Origin: PWPR01 sp046542315
GTDB lineage: Bacteria > Bacillota > UBA994 > PWPR01
Assembly: GCA_046542315.1 (NCBI GenBank)
Contig: JBKHBO010000004.1
Span: 1 to 64,000, forward strand
Reading direction: 5' to 3'
Length of the DNA: 64,000 nucleotides
Shown: positions 17,312 through 26,020 of the stretch, in pieces
How the letters are laid out: every line of letters starts with the position of its first letter
Numbering within the stretch: position 1 is the stretch's first letter
Made by a program: the position numbers and the translations under genes
Notes under the pieces: generated by a model
The model's input: the letters and a program-made list of their open reading frames with translations, nothing else
What the model was told of the DNA's origin: nothing
Databases searched by the model: none

Positions 17312-19279
17312 ATGGATAAAAGAAAAGTAGAAGTTAAAGATATTACTAGAATTAAATTCGTTTCAGACCCACAGTTTTCTACATGTGGAAAAGGCATAGC
17401 TTATGTAATAAGCGAAGCTGATGTAGATGAAAATGGATATAAAAGTTCTATTTATTATGTAGATGAGAAGAAAAATATTAAACAACTAACATATGGTGTT
17501 AGTGATAAATTAGTAAAAGATACTTCACCAAGATTCTCACCAGATGGAAAACATTTAGCATTTGTTTCTAACCGCGATGAAGGTAACAAATTATATCTAT
17601 TACCTTTAACAGGTGGAGAAGCTAAAGCAATTGTTGATTATCCAGTTAGTTCAATAACTTGGTCACCAAATAGTAAATATATTGCCTATATAGCTAAAGA
17701 TCCAGAGAAAAAAGAAGAACCAGAAAATAAAGACAGAATGCACTTTACTGACTTAAGATATAAATTTAATGGTCAAGGATACTTTACAGATAAGCGTAAG
17801 AAACATTTATGGGTAGTCAATGTAGAATCGGGAGAAATTACTCAATTAACAGATGCTCCTCACGATGACAGCGATCCAGCTTGGTGTCCAGAAAGTAAAG
17901 ATTTAGCTTTTGTTTCAACTAGACATAAAGACGAAACTAATCTTTGGTCAGATATCTATAAAGTTAATTTAGAAACTAAAGAAACTAAACAACTGACTGA
18001 TCATAATGGACCTGCTTCAATGCCAGTATTTTCACCTTGTGGAGAGTATATATCTTTTGTTGGTCATGACAAAGGTGAGAAGCATTCTGCTAATAATAAT
18101 GTTTGGATAATGAAATCAAACGGAGAAGATACTAAAAACTTAAGTCTTAGCTATGACAGAACAGTAAATAGAGGCCCAGGATCTGATGTTAGATATGGTG
18201 GTGGAAATAATACACCTATCTGGAGAGCTGATGGAAGCGCAATTATATTTAAGATTGGTGATAAAGGAACTTCTAAACTAGTACAAGTAAATTTAGAAGG
18301 TGAGGTAAAAGAATTAACCAGCTTTAAACATGGAATTTCTTCATTTGATGCTTTTGAAGAAAATGGAAAGCTTAAATTAACTTATGTAGCAGATACAGTA
18401 ACTGATGTACCTGAAATTTATTTATTTGCTAATGATAAGCAAACAAAGTTAACTTATACAAATCAAGAGTTAATGGATAAACTAAAATTTGGTAAAATCC
18501 ATAACTTCACGTATGAAAGCTCACATGATGGCATAATTGAAGGTTGGGTATTAGAACCTGTTAACAAAGAAGAAGGTAAGAAGTATCCAGCAATTTTACA
18601 AATTCATGGTGGACCTGCAGCAGCTTATGGTTGGTCATTTTATCATGAGTTTCATTTACTAAGCTCATTAGGATATGCCGTAATTTATACAAATCCGAGA
18701 GGATCAACTACTTATGGCGAAGAATTCTCTGATGGAGTTATTGGGGATTGGGGCGGAAAAGACTATGATGATGTTATCAATGGTACAAAATATGCGGTTG
18801 AAAATTTTGACTTTATAGATGAAGATCGCCTAGGGACTACTGGTGGTAGTTACGGTGGATACCTAGTTAACTGGATTGCTACTCAAACTGATATGTTCAA
18901 AGGAATTGTATCACTAAGAAGTATTTCAAATCTTTATACAAAATATGGTGTTAGTGATATTGGCTGGTATGGTAATAGAAGAGGTATGGGTGGAGCAGAT
19001 TTATGGGATTCTGAAGATTTTATTATGTCAAGGTCTGCAATCAGATTTGCACCTAATGTAAAGACACCTATACTATTAATTCACAGCTTAGAAGACTATA
19101 GGTGCCCATTTGAACAAGCAGAACAGTTCTATGTAGCACTTAAGAGATTACAAAATGCACCTGTAGAATTATTGGTATTCAAAGGTGAAAATCATGAGCT
19201 TTCACGCTCTGGTAAGCCTCTAAATAGAATGGATAGATTACGTGGAATCGTTGACTGGTTTGAAAAATACGTTAAATAA
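17312..19279 (+). CDS. S9 family peptidase, tandem paralogue
   Basis: Second S9 peptidase (655 aa) with the same design: propeller (about residues 15-380) then hydrolase domain. The triad is Ser513 in GGSYGGY, Asp595 in HSLEDYRCP and His628 in ENHELSRSG. The two copies share the opening (ITRIKFVSDPQFS versus MKFKFVNDPQLS) and the closing motifs but differ widely in between, so the duplication is old. An AGGAGG site lies 8 bases before the ATG. The gap between the genes is 44 bases without a terminator, so co-transcription is likely. Confidence 0.93.
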   Translation: MDKRKVEVKDITRIKFVSDPQFSTCGKGIAYVISEADVDENGYKSSIYYVDEKKNIKQLTYGVSDKLVKDTSPRFSPDGKHLAFVSNRDEGNKLYLLPLTGGEAKAIVDYPVSSITWSPNSKYIAYIAKDPEKKEEPENKDRMHFTDLRYKFNGQGYFTDKRKKHLWVVNVESGEITQLTDAPHDDSDPAWCPESKDLAFVSTRHKDETNLWSDIYKVNLETKETKQLTDHNGPASMPVFSPCGEYISFVGHDKGEKHSANNNVWIMKSNGEDTKNLSLSYDRTVNRGPGSDVRYGGGNNTPIWRADGSAIIFKIGDKGTSKLVQVNLEGEVKELTSFKHGISSFDAFEENGKLKLTYVADTVTDVPEIYLFANDKQTKLTYTNQELMDKLKFGKIHNFTYESSHDGIIEGWVLEPVNKEEGKKYPAILQIHGGPAAAYGWSFYHEFHLLSSLGYAVIYTNPRGSTTYGEEFSDGVIGDWGGKDYDDVINGTKYAVENFDFIDEDRLGTTGGSYGGYLVNWIATQTDMFKGIVSLRSISNLYTKYGVSDIGWYGNRRGMGGADLWDSEDFIMSRSAIRFAPNVKTPILLIHSLEDYRCPFEQAEQFYVALKRLQNAPVELLVFKGENHELSRSGKPLNRMDRLRGIVDWFEKYVK

Positions 19280-19292
19280 ATTATAAGATAAC

Positions 19293-19321
19293 TTGAAAAA
19301 GTAGAGTTGTAGAAGTATACT
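19293..19321 (+). promoter_or_regulatory. Promoter of the ferredoxin gene
   Basis: TTGAAA (19293-19298), 17-base spacer, TATACT (19316-19321), 29 bases before the ferredoxin ATG. Confidence 0.65.
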
Positions 19322-19350
19322 AATGCTAAAATAAAGAAGGAGGAAATATT

Positions 19351-19521
19351 ATGGCCCATGTAATAAGTGCTGAATGTATTTCTTGTGGTGCATGTGAAGC
19401 TGAATGTCCTGTTGCCGCTATTTCTGAAGGCGACACACAGTATGTAATAGATGCTGATACATGTATTGACTGCGGTGCATGTGTAGATGTATGCCCTGTA
19501 GATGCTATTAGCCCAGAGTAA
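19351..19521 (+). CDS. 2[4Fe-4S] ferredoxin
   Basis: Clostridial-type ferredoxin of only 56 aa that carries electrons between oxidoreductases. Two complete cluster motifs are present: CISCGACEAEC followed by P, and CIDCGACVDVC followed by P. This gives eight cysteines in the classic CxxCxxC...CP pattern, with the usual pseudo-twofold repeat. GGAGG lies about 7 bases before the ATG. It has its own promoter and terminator, so it is a single-gene unit. Such ferredoxins are central to fermentative anaerobes. Confidence 0.96.
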   Translation: MAHVISAECISCGACEAECPVAAISEGDTQYVIDADTCIDCGACVDVCPVDAISPE

Positions 19522-19534
19522 AAATTAAACAATT

Positions 19535-19562
19535 AAGACCTCCTTAATCGGGGGTCTTTTTA
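19535..19562 (+). terminator. Terminator after the ferredoxin gene
   Basis: AAGACCTCC-TTAATC-GGGGGTCTT hairpin followed by T residues, directly downstream of the stop codon. Confidence 0.8.
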
Positions 19563-19682
19563 CATATAGTAGCAAAAACTTTGTTTTTGATAAAAATTTA
19601 GTCTAAACTTACTTAGAAAGTACATCTTTAACAAAAATTTATGTATAATAGATAAGTAAGCTGCATAACTGGAGGAATTTAT

Positions 19683-22232
19683 ATGATTAGCTTAAAAAGA
19701 GTGTTAATGACTTTAATAATATTTGTCTTGTTTATAAGTATTTTAAACTTTGCACAAGCAGCAGAAGCTGTAACTCTATCAATAGATGATAATATCTTAG
19801 ATAGTGAATATAATCCCATTTTAGAAAATGAGAGAACTGTGGCTCCAGTTAGAGTGATAGCTGAATATCTTGGTGGAACTGTTAACTGGGAAGATTCTAG
19901 CAAAACAGTTACAATAGAAAAAGGCAATAAAAATATAGAATTAGTTATAAACCAATCAACTGTTAAAACAAATGAAGAATCTTTACAATTAGATACTTCA
20001 CCAAGGCTGATAGATGGTAAGACATATGTCCCATTAAGATTTGTCAGCGAAGTATTGGATTATGAAGTAGTTTGGAATAGTGAATCAAAAAGAGTTGAAC
20101 TAACAACTCCAAAGGAAGACTCTAATCAAGAAGAAGATAACACTGGTGAAAATGAAGATAACACTGGTGAAAATGAAGATAACACTGGTGAAAATGAAGA
20201 TAACACTGGTGAAAATGAAGATAATTCTGATGAGAACAATACTTTTGTTATAGAAGAAATAACAAGAGTAAGAATAGAAGATGACTATGCTGTTTTTATT
20301 GATGTTGATGAAGGTGTGAAGTATCAAATTACAGGTCTCCCTAAAGATGAGAAGTATCCAAAAGATAGATATGTTATAGATTTCATGAACACACAGTTTA
20401 ATGTTGAAGAACCTAAACTTGATAGCGACGGAGTTCTTCACTTGAATAATTTTGGTGGGGAATATATTAGTTCAGCCAGAGCGAGTCAGTTCGAAAATTC
20501 TCCTTTAACTGCTAGAGTTGTATTAGTTTTATCAGACACTAAGGGTTATCCTCACATAAAAAGAGTAGATGACAGATTGGCAATATATTATTCGAGTAGT
20601 CCACAAGGAAATACAATAGAACCAACAAACCCTGATGAGCAAGAAGACGATCCAAATCAGGATCAAGAGGATAACCAAGAAGAATTAGAGCTAGGAATTA
20701 CAAATAATTCATTTATAATAAATACAGAAGTCGAATCAGAATATACAATTGAAGGATTAGTAGAAGAAGAAACTGAAGATATATATGGTTATATAAGTGA
20801 AACAGCTGTTAGATTACGAACTGAACCATCTACAGCAGGAGGTAAAGAAACTGTTGAAACAGTTGTTGGTGAAAATACAAAGATGAAAGTAATAGGGCAA
20901 CAACAAGGCTGGTATGAAGTTATTTATAAAAACCAGCATTTATGGGTAGCAGATTGGCTATTGTCAGTTGAATTGGAAATGCAAAGAAATAATGTGAATG
21001 TAAGAAGAGGTCCAAGCACGAGTTATACTGTAGTTGATAACATACCTAGAGGTTCTACTATTAGAGTTTTGGAGAGACAACCTGACTGGGTAAAAGTTAG
21101 GACAGAAAGTGGAAAAGAAGGATATATAGCGGACTATTTAGTAGGATTAAATGAAAGACTATTAAATGGTGTCAATCAAAGTGATAGTGTAGCTCAAAAA
21201 TTGGAGATAACACTTAAAGATATTCATAAAAGTGATGTTAATTTAACTAAGTTGCCAGAAATTATACAGAATCATGAAATAATTTCTGAAGGCAACGATA
21301 CTATTATAAGTATAACATTGGATCAACCAGTAGCTTTTAGACATAGTAAAGTTGATAAAGGTATACAAATAGATCTCGGAAGTATTTTACAAGACATAAT
21401 TGTTACAGAAGATCCTGGAAGAGTAACTGTAGAAATGGAGTTTGATGCACCAACTAGGTTTATTATTCATCAAAATCAATTGAAGGATAACTTCATGCTT
21501 GACTTCTTATATACTGTTATTGAAGAGGAAAAAGAGTTTGAACTAGAAGGGAAGATTGCTTCCAAAGTTTTTACTAAAGTTAATAACGAAAGTACAGAAG
21601 TTAATGTTAGCTTGGGAGACATTGGTACATATAAATTGAATACTACAGGATTTAGTAAAAATATTAAGCTTGAACTTTTAAGTTCTTCACTAGATGGCAA
21701 AGTTATTGCTTTAGACCCTGGGCACGGAGGAAGAGACTCTGGTGCACCATATGGAGGAATTAAAGAAAGCAATATTAACTTAGATATAGCTTTGAGAGTC
21801 AGAGACTTACTTCTTGAAAAAGGAGTTATTGTGATTATGACTAGAGATACTGATAAAACTGTGACTTTAGGTGAAAGAGCAAACTTTGCTAATGAAATGA
21901 ATGCTGATATAGCTATTAGTTTTCATGTGAATTCGACTTTATATGGAACAGCAAGTGGTGTAGAAACATTCTATTATCCAAAAGCAGAGAACGAAAGATT
22001 AGCTAGAGTTTTACAAGACTCATTAGCAAATGCAACTGGATTTAGAAATAGAGGTGTTAAACAATGGAAAGAACTATATTTCACTAAAAACACACTTATG
22101 CCATCTGCTTTATTAGAAATGGGATTTATTAACAATAGCACTGAAAGAACATTTTTATTAAGTGAAACTGGACAAGACAAAATTGCAAAAAACATTGTAG
22201 CAGCTATAGAAGGATTTTTCTTGTATCAATAG
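19683..22232 (+). CDS. Modular N-acetylmuramoyl-L-alanine amidase (Amidase_3) with SH3 and AMIN domains
   Basis: Secreted cell-wall amidase of 849 aa that cuts the bond between N-acetylmuramic acid and the peptide stem. Order of parts: signal peptide (about 1-27); copper-amine-oxidase-N-like stalk domain (about 30-140, ENERTVAPVRVIAEYL and DGKTYVPLRFVSEVL); acidic repeat linker of EDNTGEN units (about 151-185); AMIN-like domain; two bacterial SH3 domains (VRLRTEPST, VNVRRGPST); a second AMIN-like stretch; and a C-terminal Amidase_3 domain (about 675-849). Zinc ligands are visible in DPGHGG, GIKESN and SFHVNS, and the catalytic Glu in LLEMGF. The wall-binding modules suggest tight attachment to peptidoglycan. 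Confidence 0.93.
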   Translation: MISLKRVLMTLIIFVLFISILNFAQAAEAVTLSIDDNILDSEYNPILENERTVAPVRVIAEYLGGTVNWEDSSKTVTIEKGNKNIELVINQSTVKTNEESLQLDTSPRLIDGKTYVPLRFVSEVLDYEVVWNSESKRVELTTPKEDSNQEEDNTGENEDNTGENEDNTGENEDNTGENEDNSDENNTFVIEEITRVRIEDDYAVFIDVDEGVKYQITGLPKDEKYPKDRYVIDFMNTQFNVEEPKLDSDGVLHLNNFGGEYISSARASQFENSPLTARVVLVLSDTKGYPHIKRVDDRLAIYYSSSPQGNTIEPTNPDEQEDDPNQDQEDNQEELELGITNNSFIINTEVESEYTIEGLVEEETEDIYGYISETAVRLRTEPSTAGGKETVETVVGENTKMKVIGQQQGWYEVIYKNQHLWVADWLLSVELEMQRNNVNVRRGPSTSYTVVDNIPRGSTIRVLERQPDWVKVRTESGKEGYIADYLVGLNERLLNGVNQSDSVAQKLEITLKDIHKSDVNLTKLPEIIQNHEIISEGNDTIISITLDQPVAFRHSKVDKGIQIDLGSILQDIIVTEDPGRVTVEMEFDAPTRFIIHQNQLKDNFMLDFLYTVIEEEKEFELEGKIASKVFTKVNNESTEVNVSLGDIGTYKLNTTGFSKNIKLELLSSSLDGKVIALDPGHGGRDSGAPYGGIKESNINLDIALRVRDLLLEKGVIVIMTRDTDKTVTLGERANFANEMNADIAISFHVNSTLYGTASGVETFYYPKAENERLARVLQDSLANATGFRNRGVKQWKELYFTKNTLMPSALLEMGFINNSTERTFLLSETGQDKIAKNIVAAIEGFFLYQ
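20133..20237 (+). repeat. 21-bp in-frame tandem repeat in the amidase linker
   Basis: Four identical 21-base units (GAAGATAACACTGGTGAAAAT) at 20133-20216 plus a degenerate fifth to 20237. Each adds EDNTGEN to the protein. The exact identity at DNA level suggests recent expansion by slippage, and copy-number change keeps the frame. Confidence 0.97.
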
Positions 22233-22296
22233 AAATCTTGACTGCTTATCTTCGCTTTGCTAAAGTAAGACTAAGAAATTAATGGAGGTCATTTGA

Positions 22297-22755
22297 GTGG
22301 AATCAAAAAACACAATAACACATGCTCAGGTTGAGGAATTAGAATTTTTGCTTAGAAAAATTAGTGCAATTATTAAAAGAAGAGGAAGAGATATATTAAC
22401 AGATTTTAAAATTACTCCTCCTCAATTTAATGCATTACTTGTGTTGCGGAAAAATGGTGATATGACAATAGGTGAGCTTGGAGAAGCAATGTATCTTGCC
22501 TGTAGTACAGCTACAGACCTAATTGATCGCATGGAGAGAAATGGTTTAGTAGAGAGAGCAAGAGACACAAATGATCGAAGAGTTATTAGAATTCATGTCT
22601 TAGATAAAGGTGAAGAAGTTTTAGAGCATGTTATGATAGCAAGAAAAAACTATCTACAAGAGGTACTAGAGCATGTTGATAATAATCAATGTCAAAAAAT
22701 GATAGAGTCTATGAGCTTGCTTTATGATAAGATGACTAAAGAGGAACTAGCTTAG
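22297..22755 (+). CDS. MarR family transcriptional regulator
   Basis: Winged-helix DNA-binding protein of 152 aa, acting as a dimer on operator DNA. The recognition region is typical: MTIGELGEAMYLACSTATDLIDRM covers the helix-turn-helix, and the wing is RARDTNDRRVIRIHV. The start is a GTG at 22297 with GGAGG 9 bases before it. A terminator overlaps its stop codon, so it is not joined to rph. I found no clear inverted-repeat operator nearby, and neither the ligand nor the target genes can be named. Confidence 0.88.
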   Translation: MESKNTITHAQVEELEFLLRKISAIIKRRGRDILTDFKITPPQFNALLVLRKNGDMTIGELGEAMYLACSTATDLIDRMERNGLVERARDTNDRRVIRIHVLDKGEEVLEHVMIARKNYLQEVLEHVDNNQCQKMIESMSLLYDKMTKEELA

Positions 22756-22770
22756 GCTAGTTTTCTTTTA
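22745..22770 (+). terminator. Terminator overlapping the end of the MarR gene
   Basis: AACTAGC-TTAG-GCTAGTT hairpin followed by TTCTTTT. The loop contains the TAG stop codon of the MarR gene. Confidence 0.75.
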
Positions 22771-22844
22771 TTTATAAAACACTTGTATATTAACTAAAAA
22801 AATAATAAAATTATAATGCAGTGACTAAAAGGAAGAGTGATTAT

Positions 22845-23564
22845 ATGAGAATCGGTAACAGATTAAATGACCAACTTAGAGAAACAAAGATAATTCCACA
22901 CTTTTTAGATCACAATAAAGCAAGTGTATTAATAAGTTCTGGTAAAACAAAAGTTTTATGTGCGGCAAATGTTGAGGATAGGGTTCCTCATTTTTTGCTT
23001 GATTCAAACCAAGGATGGTTAACTGCAGAATATTCAATGCTACCTTCATCAACACCAGAAAGAAATAATCGAGAAAGATATCGTGTAGGTGGCAGAACGA
23101 AAGAAATTCAACGCCTAATTGGAAGGTCTTTAAGATCAGTAACAAATCTTGAAAAACTTGGTCAAAGAACTATCACCATTGATTGTGATGTATTACAAGC
23201 TGATGGAGGCACTAGAACGGCATCTATTACAGGAGCTTTCGTTGCTTTATCAATTCTAATTAAAGATTTATTAGATAATAATAAGATAGAGGAAAATCCA
23301 TTAACAGGAAGCTGTGCAGCAATAAGTATTGGCATCTTTAAAGGACAAGCTATTTTAGACTTGTGTTATCAAGAAGACTCAAATGCAGATGTTGATATGA
23401 ATATAGTAATGAATGATAAAGGTGAGTTTATTGAAATTCAAGGAACAGCTGAAGAAAATACATTTACAATGAAACAACTAACCGAAATGCTTGAATTAGC
23501 AAATAAAGGGATACGGAGGTTAATCCAGATACAAAACTTGGCTCTGGAAGAGTTCTATGGATAA
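22845..23564 (+). CDS. rph: Ribonuclease PH
   Basis: Phosphate-dependent 3'-5' exoribonuclease (239 aa) that trims tRNA 3' ends. Conserved blocks are TAEYSMLPSSTPERNNRER, GGRTKEIQRLIGRSLR and DCDVLQADGGTRTASITGA. The start is taken as the ATG at 22845, which gives the usual short N-terminus (MRIGNRLNDQLRE); the GTG at 22821 would add eight residues. The common DGR near the N-terminus is GNR here, a mild deviation. The 3' end overlaps rdgB by 8 bases, a conserved pairing, and four tRNA genes follow. Confidence 0.95.
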   Translation: MRIGNRLNDQLRETKIIPHFLDHNKASVLISSGKTKVLCAANVEDRVPHFLLDSNQGWLTAEYSMLPSSTPERNNRERYRVGGRTKEIQRLIGRSLRSVTNLEKLGQRTITIDCDVLQADGGTRTASITGAFVALSILIKDLLDNNKIEENPLTGSCAAISIGIFKGQAILDLCYQEDSNADVDMNIVMNDKGEFIEIQGTAEENTFTMKQLTEMLELANKGIRRLIQIQNLALEEFYG

Positions 23565-24153
23565 AATTATTTTAGCTACAAGAAGTAAAGGTAAAATCGC
23601 TGAGTTTAGTGAATTATTAGATCCGTATAAGGTAGAAATCTTAACTACTTATGATTTAGATGAGCCTTTAGAAGTACAAGAGACTGAAGACACTTTTAGA
23701 GGAAATGCAAGACTAAAAGCAACTGCTTATATGGAGTTAACAGGATATCCTGCACTTGCAGATGATTCAGGGTTAATTGTAGAATCTTTAGGTGAAAAAC
23801 CAGGAGTATATTCCTCTAGATACGCAGGCATTAATGCAACAGATAAAGAGAATAATGAGAAGTTATTACATGAATTAAAAGATGTTCCCATGGATAGAAG
23901 AAATGCAAAATTTATTTCTGCAATAGCTTTAGTATTTCCAAATAATTCTGTTCAAATTGTTGAAGGAACATGTGAAGGCATAATTTTAGAAGAACCAAAA
24001 GGTGATAATGGATTTGGATATGACCCACTATTTTACGTCCCTGAAGTAAAAAAAACTTATGCAGAGATGACTTCTAAAGAGAAAAATCAATATAGCCACA
24101 GAGCGAAAGCTATGCAAAAACTTGCTCGCATATTACCATCTGTTTGGAGATAA
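23557..24153 (+). CDS. rdgB: XTP/dITP diphosphatase (RdgB/HAM1)
   Basis: House-cleaning pyrophosphatase (198 aa) that hydrolyses dITP, ITP and XTP to keep damaged purines out of nucleic acid. The substrate loop ATRSKGKIAEF is N-terminal. The metal-binding ADDSGLIVESLGEKPGVYSSRYAG and the later GDNGFGYDPLFYVP motif are clear. The gene starts within the last codons of rph, so translation is coupled. Length is normal for the family. Confidence 0.96.
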   Translation: MDKIILATRSKGKIAEFSELLDPYKVEILTTYDLDEPLEVQETEDTFRGNARLKATAYMELTGYPALADDSGLIVESLGEKPGVYSSRYAGINATDKENNEKLLHELKDVPMDRRNAKFISAIALVFPNNSVQIVEGTCEGIILEEPKGDNGFGYDPLFYVPEVKKTYAEMTSKEKNQYSHRAKAMQKLARILPSVWR

Positions 24154-24159
24154 AATCCC

Positions 24160-24188
24160 TTGACTCATTAGCAGATATATGCTATCAT
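24160..24188 (+). promoter_or_regulatory. Promoter of the plus-strand tRNA cluster
   Basis: TTGACT (24160-24165), 17-base spacer, TATCAT (24183-24188), 17 bases before the first tRNA. Confidence 0.75.
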
Positions 24189-24204
24189 CACTCTTGTTGA
24201 ATAA

Positions 24205-24281
<77 letters not shown>

Positions 24282-24299
24282 ACTTTTATTTTTTAACAT

Positions 24300-24377
24300 G
24301 GTGGGTGTAGCTCAGTTGGTAAGAGCGCTAGGTTGTGGCCCTAGAGGTCGTGGGTTCAATTCCCATCACTCACCCCA
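24300..24377 (+). tRNA. tRNA-His (anticodon GTG)
   Basis: Anticodon loop TTGTGGC gives GTG. The extra 5' G (24300) faces a C discriminator, the hallmark of tRNA-His. CCA is encoded. Confidence 0.96.
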
Positions 24378-24383
24378 TAGTGT

Positions 24384-24461
24384 TGGGGCTTGGCCAAGTC
24401 AGGTTAAGGCACCGGACTTTGACTCCGGGATGCGCTGGTTCAAATCCAGCAGCCCCAGCCA
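24384..24461 (+). tRNA. tRNA-Gln (anticodon TTG)
   Basis: TGGGGCT/AGCCCCA acceptor stem, anticodon loop CTTTGAC (TTG), CCA encoded. Identical over its full length to the minus-strand copy at 57785-57862. Confidence 0.96.
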
Positions 24462-24465
24462 ACGT

Positions 24466-24540
24466 GCGGAAGTGGCTCAGTGGTAGAGCATCGCCTTGCC
24501 AAGGCGAAAGTCGCGGGTTCGAATCCCGTCTTCCGCTCCA
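24466..24540 (+). tRNA. tRNA-Gly (anticodon GCC)
   Basis: GCGGAAG/CTTCCGC acceptor stem, anticodon loop TTGCCAA (GCC), CCA encoded. Last of the plus-strand cluster. Confidence 0.96.
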
Positions 24541-24549
24541 ATTTAGAAG

Positions 24550-24579
24550 GAGGCACCGTGATATATGGGTGCCTTTTTA
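24550..24579 (+). terminator. Terminator of the tRNA cluster
   Basis: AGGCACC...GGGTGCCT hairpin with a TTTTT tail between tRNA-Gly and tig. Confidence 0.85.
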
Positions 24580-24634
24580 TCATATTATAAAATTAACAAG
24601 TAAATACACTGAAAATGTATATGGAGGTATAATA

Positions 24635-25990
24635 ATGAAAGTAATTACTGAAAAGATCGATGCAAATGTGGTAGAATTAAAGGTAGAAGTGCCAGTAGAA
24701 AGGGTAGAAGATGCACTACAAAGAGCATATAAACAGGTTGTTAGACAAATCACTTTACCAGGGTTTCGTAAAGGTAAAGCTCCTAGAAAGCTGTTAGAAT
24801 CTAGATTCGGAGTAGAAATATTTTATGAAGACGCTCTAGATATTTTACTTAATGAGTCATATGTAGAAGCTATTGAAGAAGCTCAAATTGAGCCAGTAGA
24901 TACTCCAGAAGTAAAAGAAACAAATTTAGAACAAGGACAACCATTCACATATACAGCTACAGTTACAGTAATGCCAGAACCAGAACTTGGTCAATATGAA
25001 GGCATAGAAGCTGATAAAGAAATTGTTAATGTTTCGCAAGAAGACATTGATAAAGAAATTGAAGCTACTAGAGAGTCTCATTCAAGACTAGTAACGGTTG
25101 AAGATGAGGCCAAAAAAGGTGATACAGTAGTTATAGACTACGAAGGATTTGTAGATGGAGAAGCTTTTGGTGGTGGACAAGCTGATAATCACTTACTAGA
25201 ACTAGGTTCAAACTCATTTATTCCTGGCTTTGAAGACCAACTTATTGGAACAAAAGCAGGAGATGAAGTAGACGTTATAGTTACTTTCCCAGAGAACTAT
25301 CAAAGTGATGAGTTAGCTGGTAAAGAAGCAAAGTTTGAAGTAGTAGTTCATGAGGTAAAAAGAAAAGAAGTACCTGAATTAGACGAAGACTTCGTATTAG
25401 AAGTTAGTGAGTTTGAAACAGTTGAAGAGTATAGAAAAGATGTCAAAGAAAAATTAATGGAAGCTAAAGAGCAGCAAGCTGAAGCTAAGTTTAAGAATTC
25501 TTTATTAAATAAAGTAGTAGAAAATAGCAACGTTGAAATTCCAGATGCATTAGTAGAATCTGAAATTGATCGTATGCTTGAAGATACAAAAAGAAGTATG
25601 CAGCAATATGGTATTGGAATAGAACAATATGCTCAAATGCTTGGCAAAACAATAGAAGATCTTAGAGAAGACATGAGAGAGCAAGCTGCTAAGAGAGTTA
25701 AAACTGATTTAGTTTTAGGAGCTATTGTTAAAAAAGAAAATATCGAAATTAATGAAGAAATGTTTGAAAATCGCTTAGCTGAAATGGCACAAGCATATAA
25801 TCAAGAAGTAGAAGAGCTTAAAAAAATGCTACAAGCACAGCCACAGGCAATTGAAAGCTTACAAGATGGCTGGAAAAAAGATCAAGCTATCGAATTGATA
25901 GTAGAAAAAGCTATTGTTAATGAAGTAGAAAGTACAATAGAAGAAGTAGAACAAGAAGTTAGCGAAGCAGAAGAAGTAGAACAAGAATAA
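24635..25990 (+). CDS. tig: Trigger factor, ribosome-associated chaperone and peptidyl-prolyl isomerase
   Basis: Chaperone of 451 aa that binds the ribosome exit tunnel and shields nascent chains. The N-terminal domain has the ribosome-binding signature GFRKGKAPRKLLE (about residues 43-55). A FKBP-type isomerase domain is in the middle (VVIDYEGFVDGEAF, GSNSFIPGFEDQL), followed by the helical C-terminal arms and an acidic tail rich in EVEQE. The start is the ATG at 24635 with GGAGG before it; the frame stays open upstream through the tRNA genes, but that part is not coding. It leads the tig-clpP-clpX-lon order common in Bacillota. Confidence 0.97.
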   Translation: MKVITEKIDANVVELKVEVPVERVEDALQRAYKQVVRQITLPGFRKGKAPRKLLESRFGVEIFYEDALDILLNESYVEAIEEAQIEPVDTPEVKETNLEQGQPFTYTATVTVMPEPELGQYEGIEADKEIVNVSQEDIDKEIEATRESHSRLVTVEDEAKKGDTVVIDYEGFVDGEAFGGGQADNHLLELGSNSFIPGFEDQLIGTKAGDEVDVIVTFPENYQSDELAGKEAKFEVVVHEVKRKEVPELDEDFVLEVSEFETVEEYRKDVKEKLMEAKEQQAEAKFKNSLLNKVVENSNVEIPDALVESEIDRMLEDTKRSMQQYGIGIEQYAQMLGKTIEDLREDMREQAAKRVKTDLVLGAIVKKENIEINEEMFENRLAEMAQAYNQEVEELKKMLQAQPQAIESLQDGWKKDQAIELIVEKAIVNEVESTIEEVEQEVSEAEEVEQE

Positions 25991-26020
25991 TATAACATAA
26001 ATTTACTAGGAGGATAGAAG

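Noticed and set aside
20133..20237. CRISPR-like array
   Set aside because: Units are contiguous 21-mers without spacers and are in frame within a gene.
20100..20441. Minus-strand open frame with FTSVIFI-type repeats
   Set aside because: It is the antisense of the 21-bp repeats in the amidase gene, an artefact of the repeat lacking stops on the other strand.
22232..22296. Possible hairpin after the amidase gene
   Set aside because: The inverted repeat is poorly matched and has no T tail, so I do not call a terminator.
24298..24634. Long open frame running through the tRNA cluster into tig, and another short one over the same tRNAs
   Set aside because: The bases form four complete tRNA cloverleafs and a terminator. 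Trigger factor begins at the ATG at 24635 with its own binding site.
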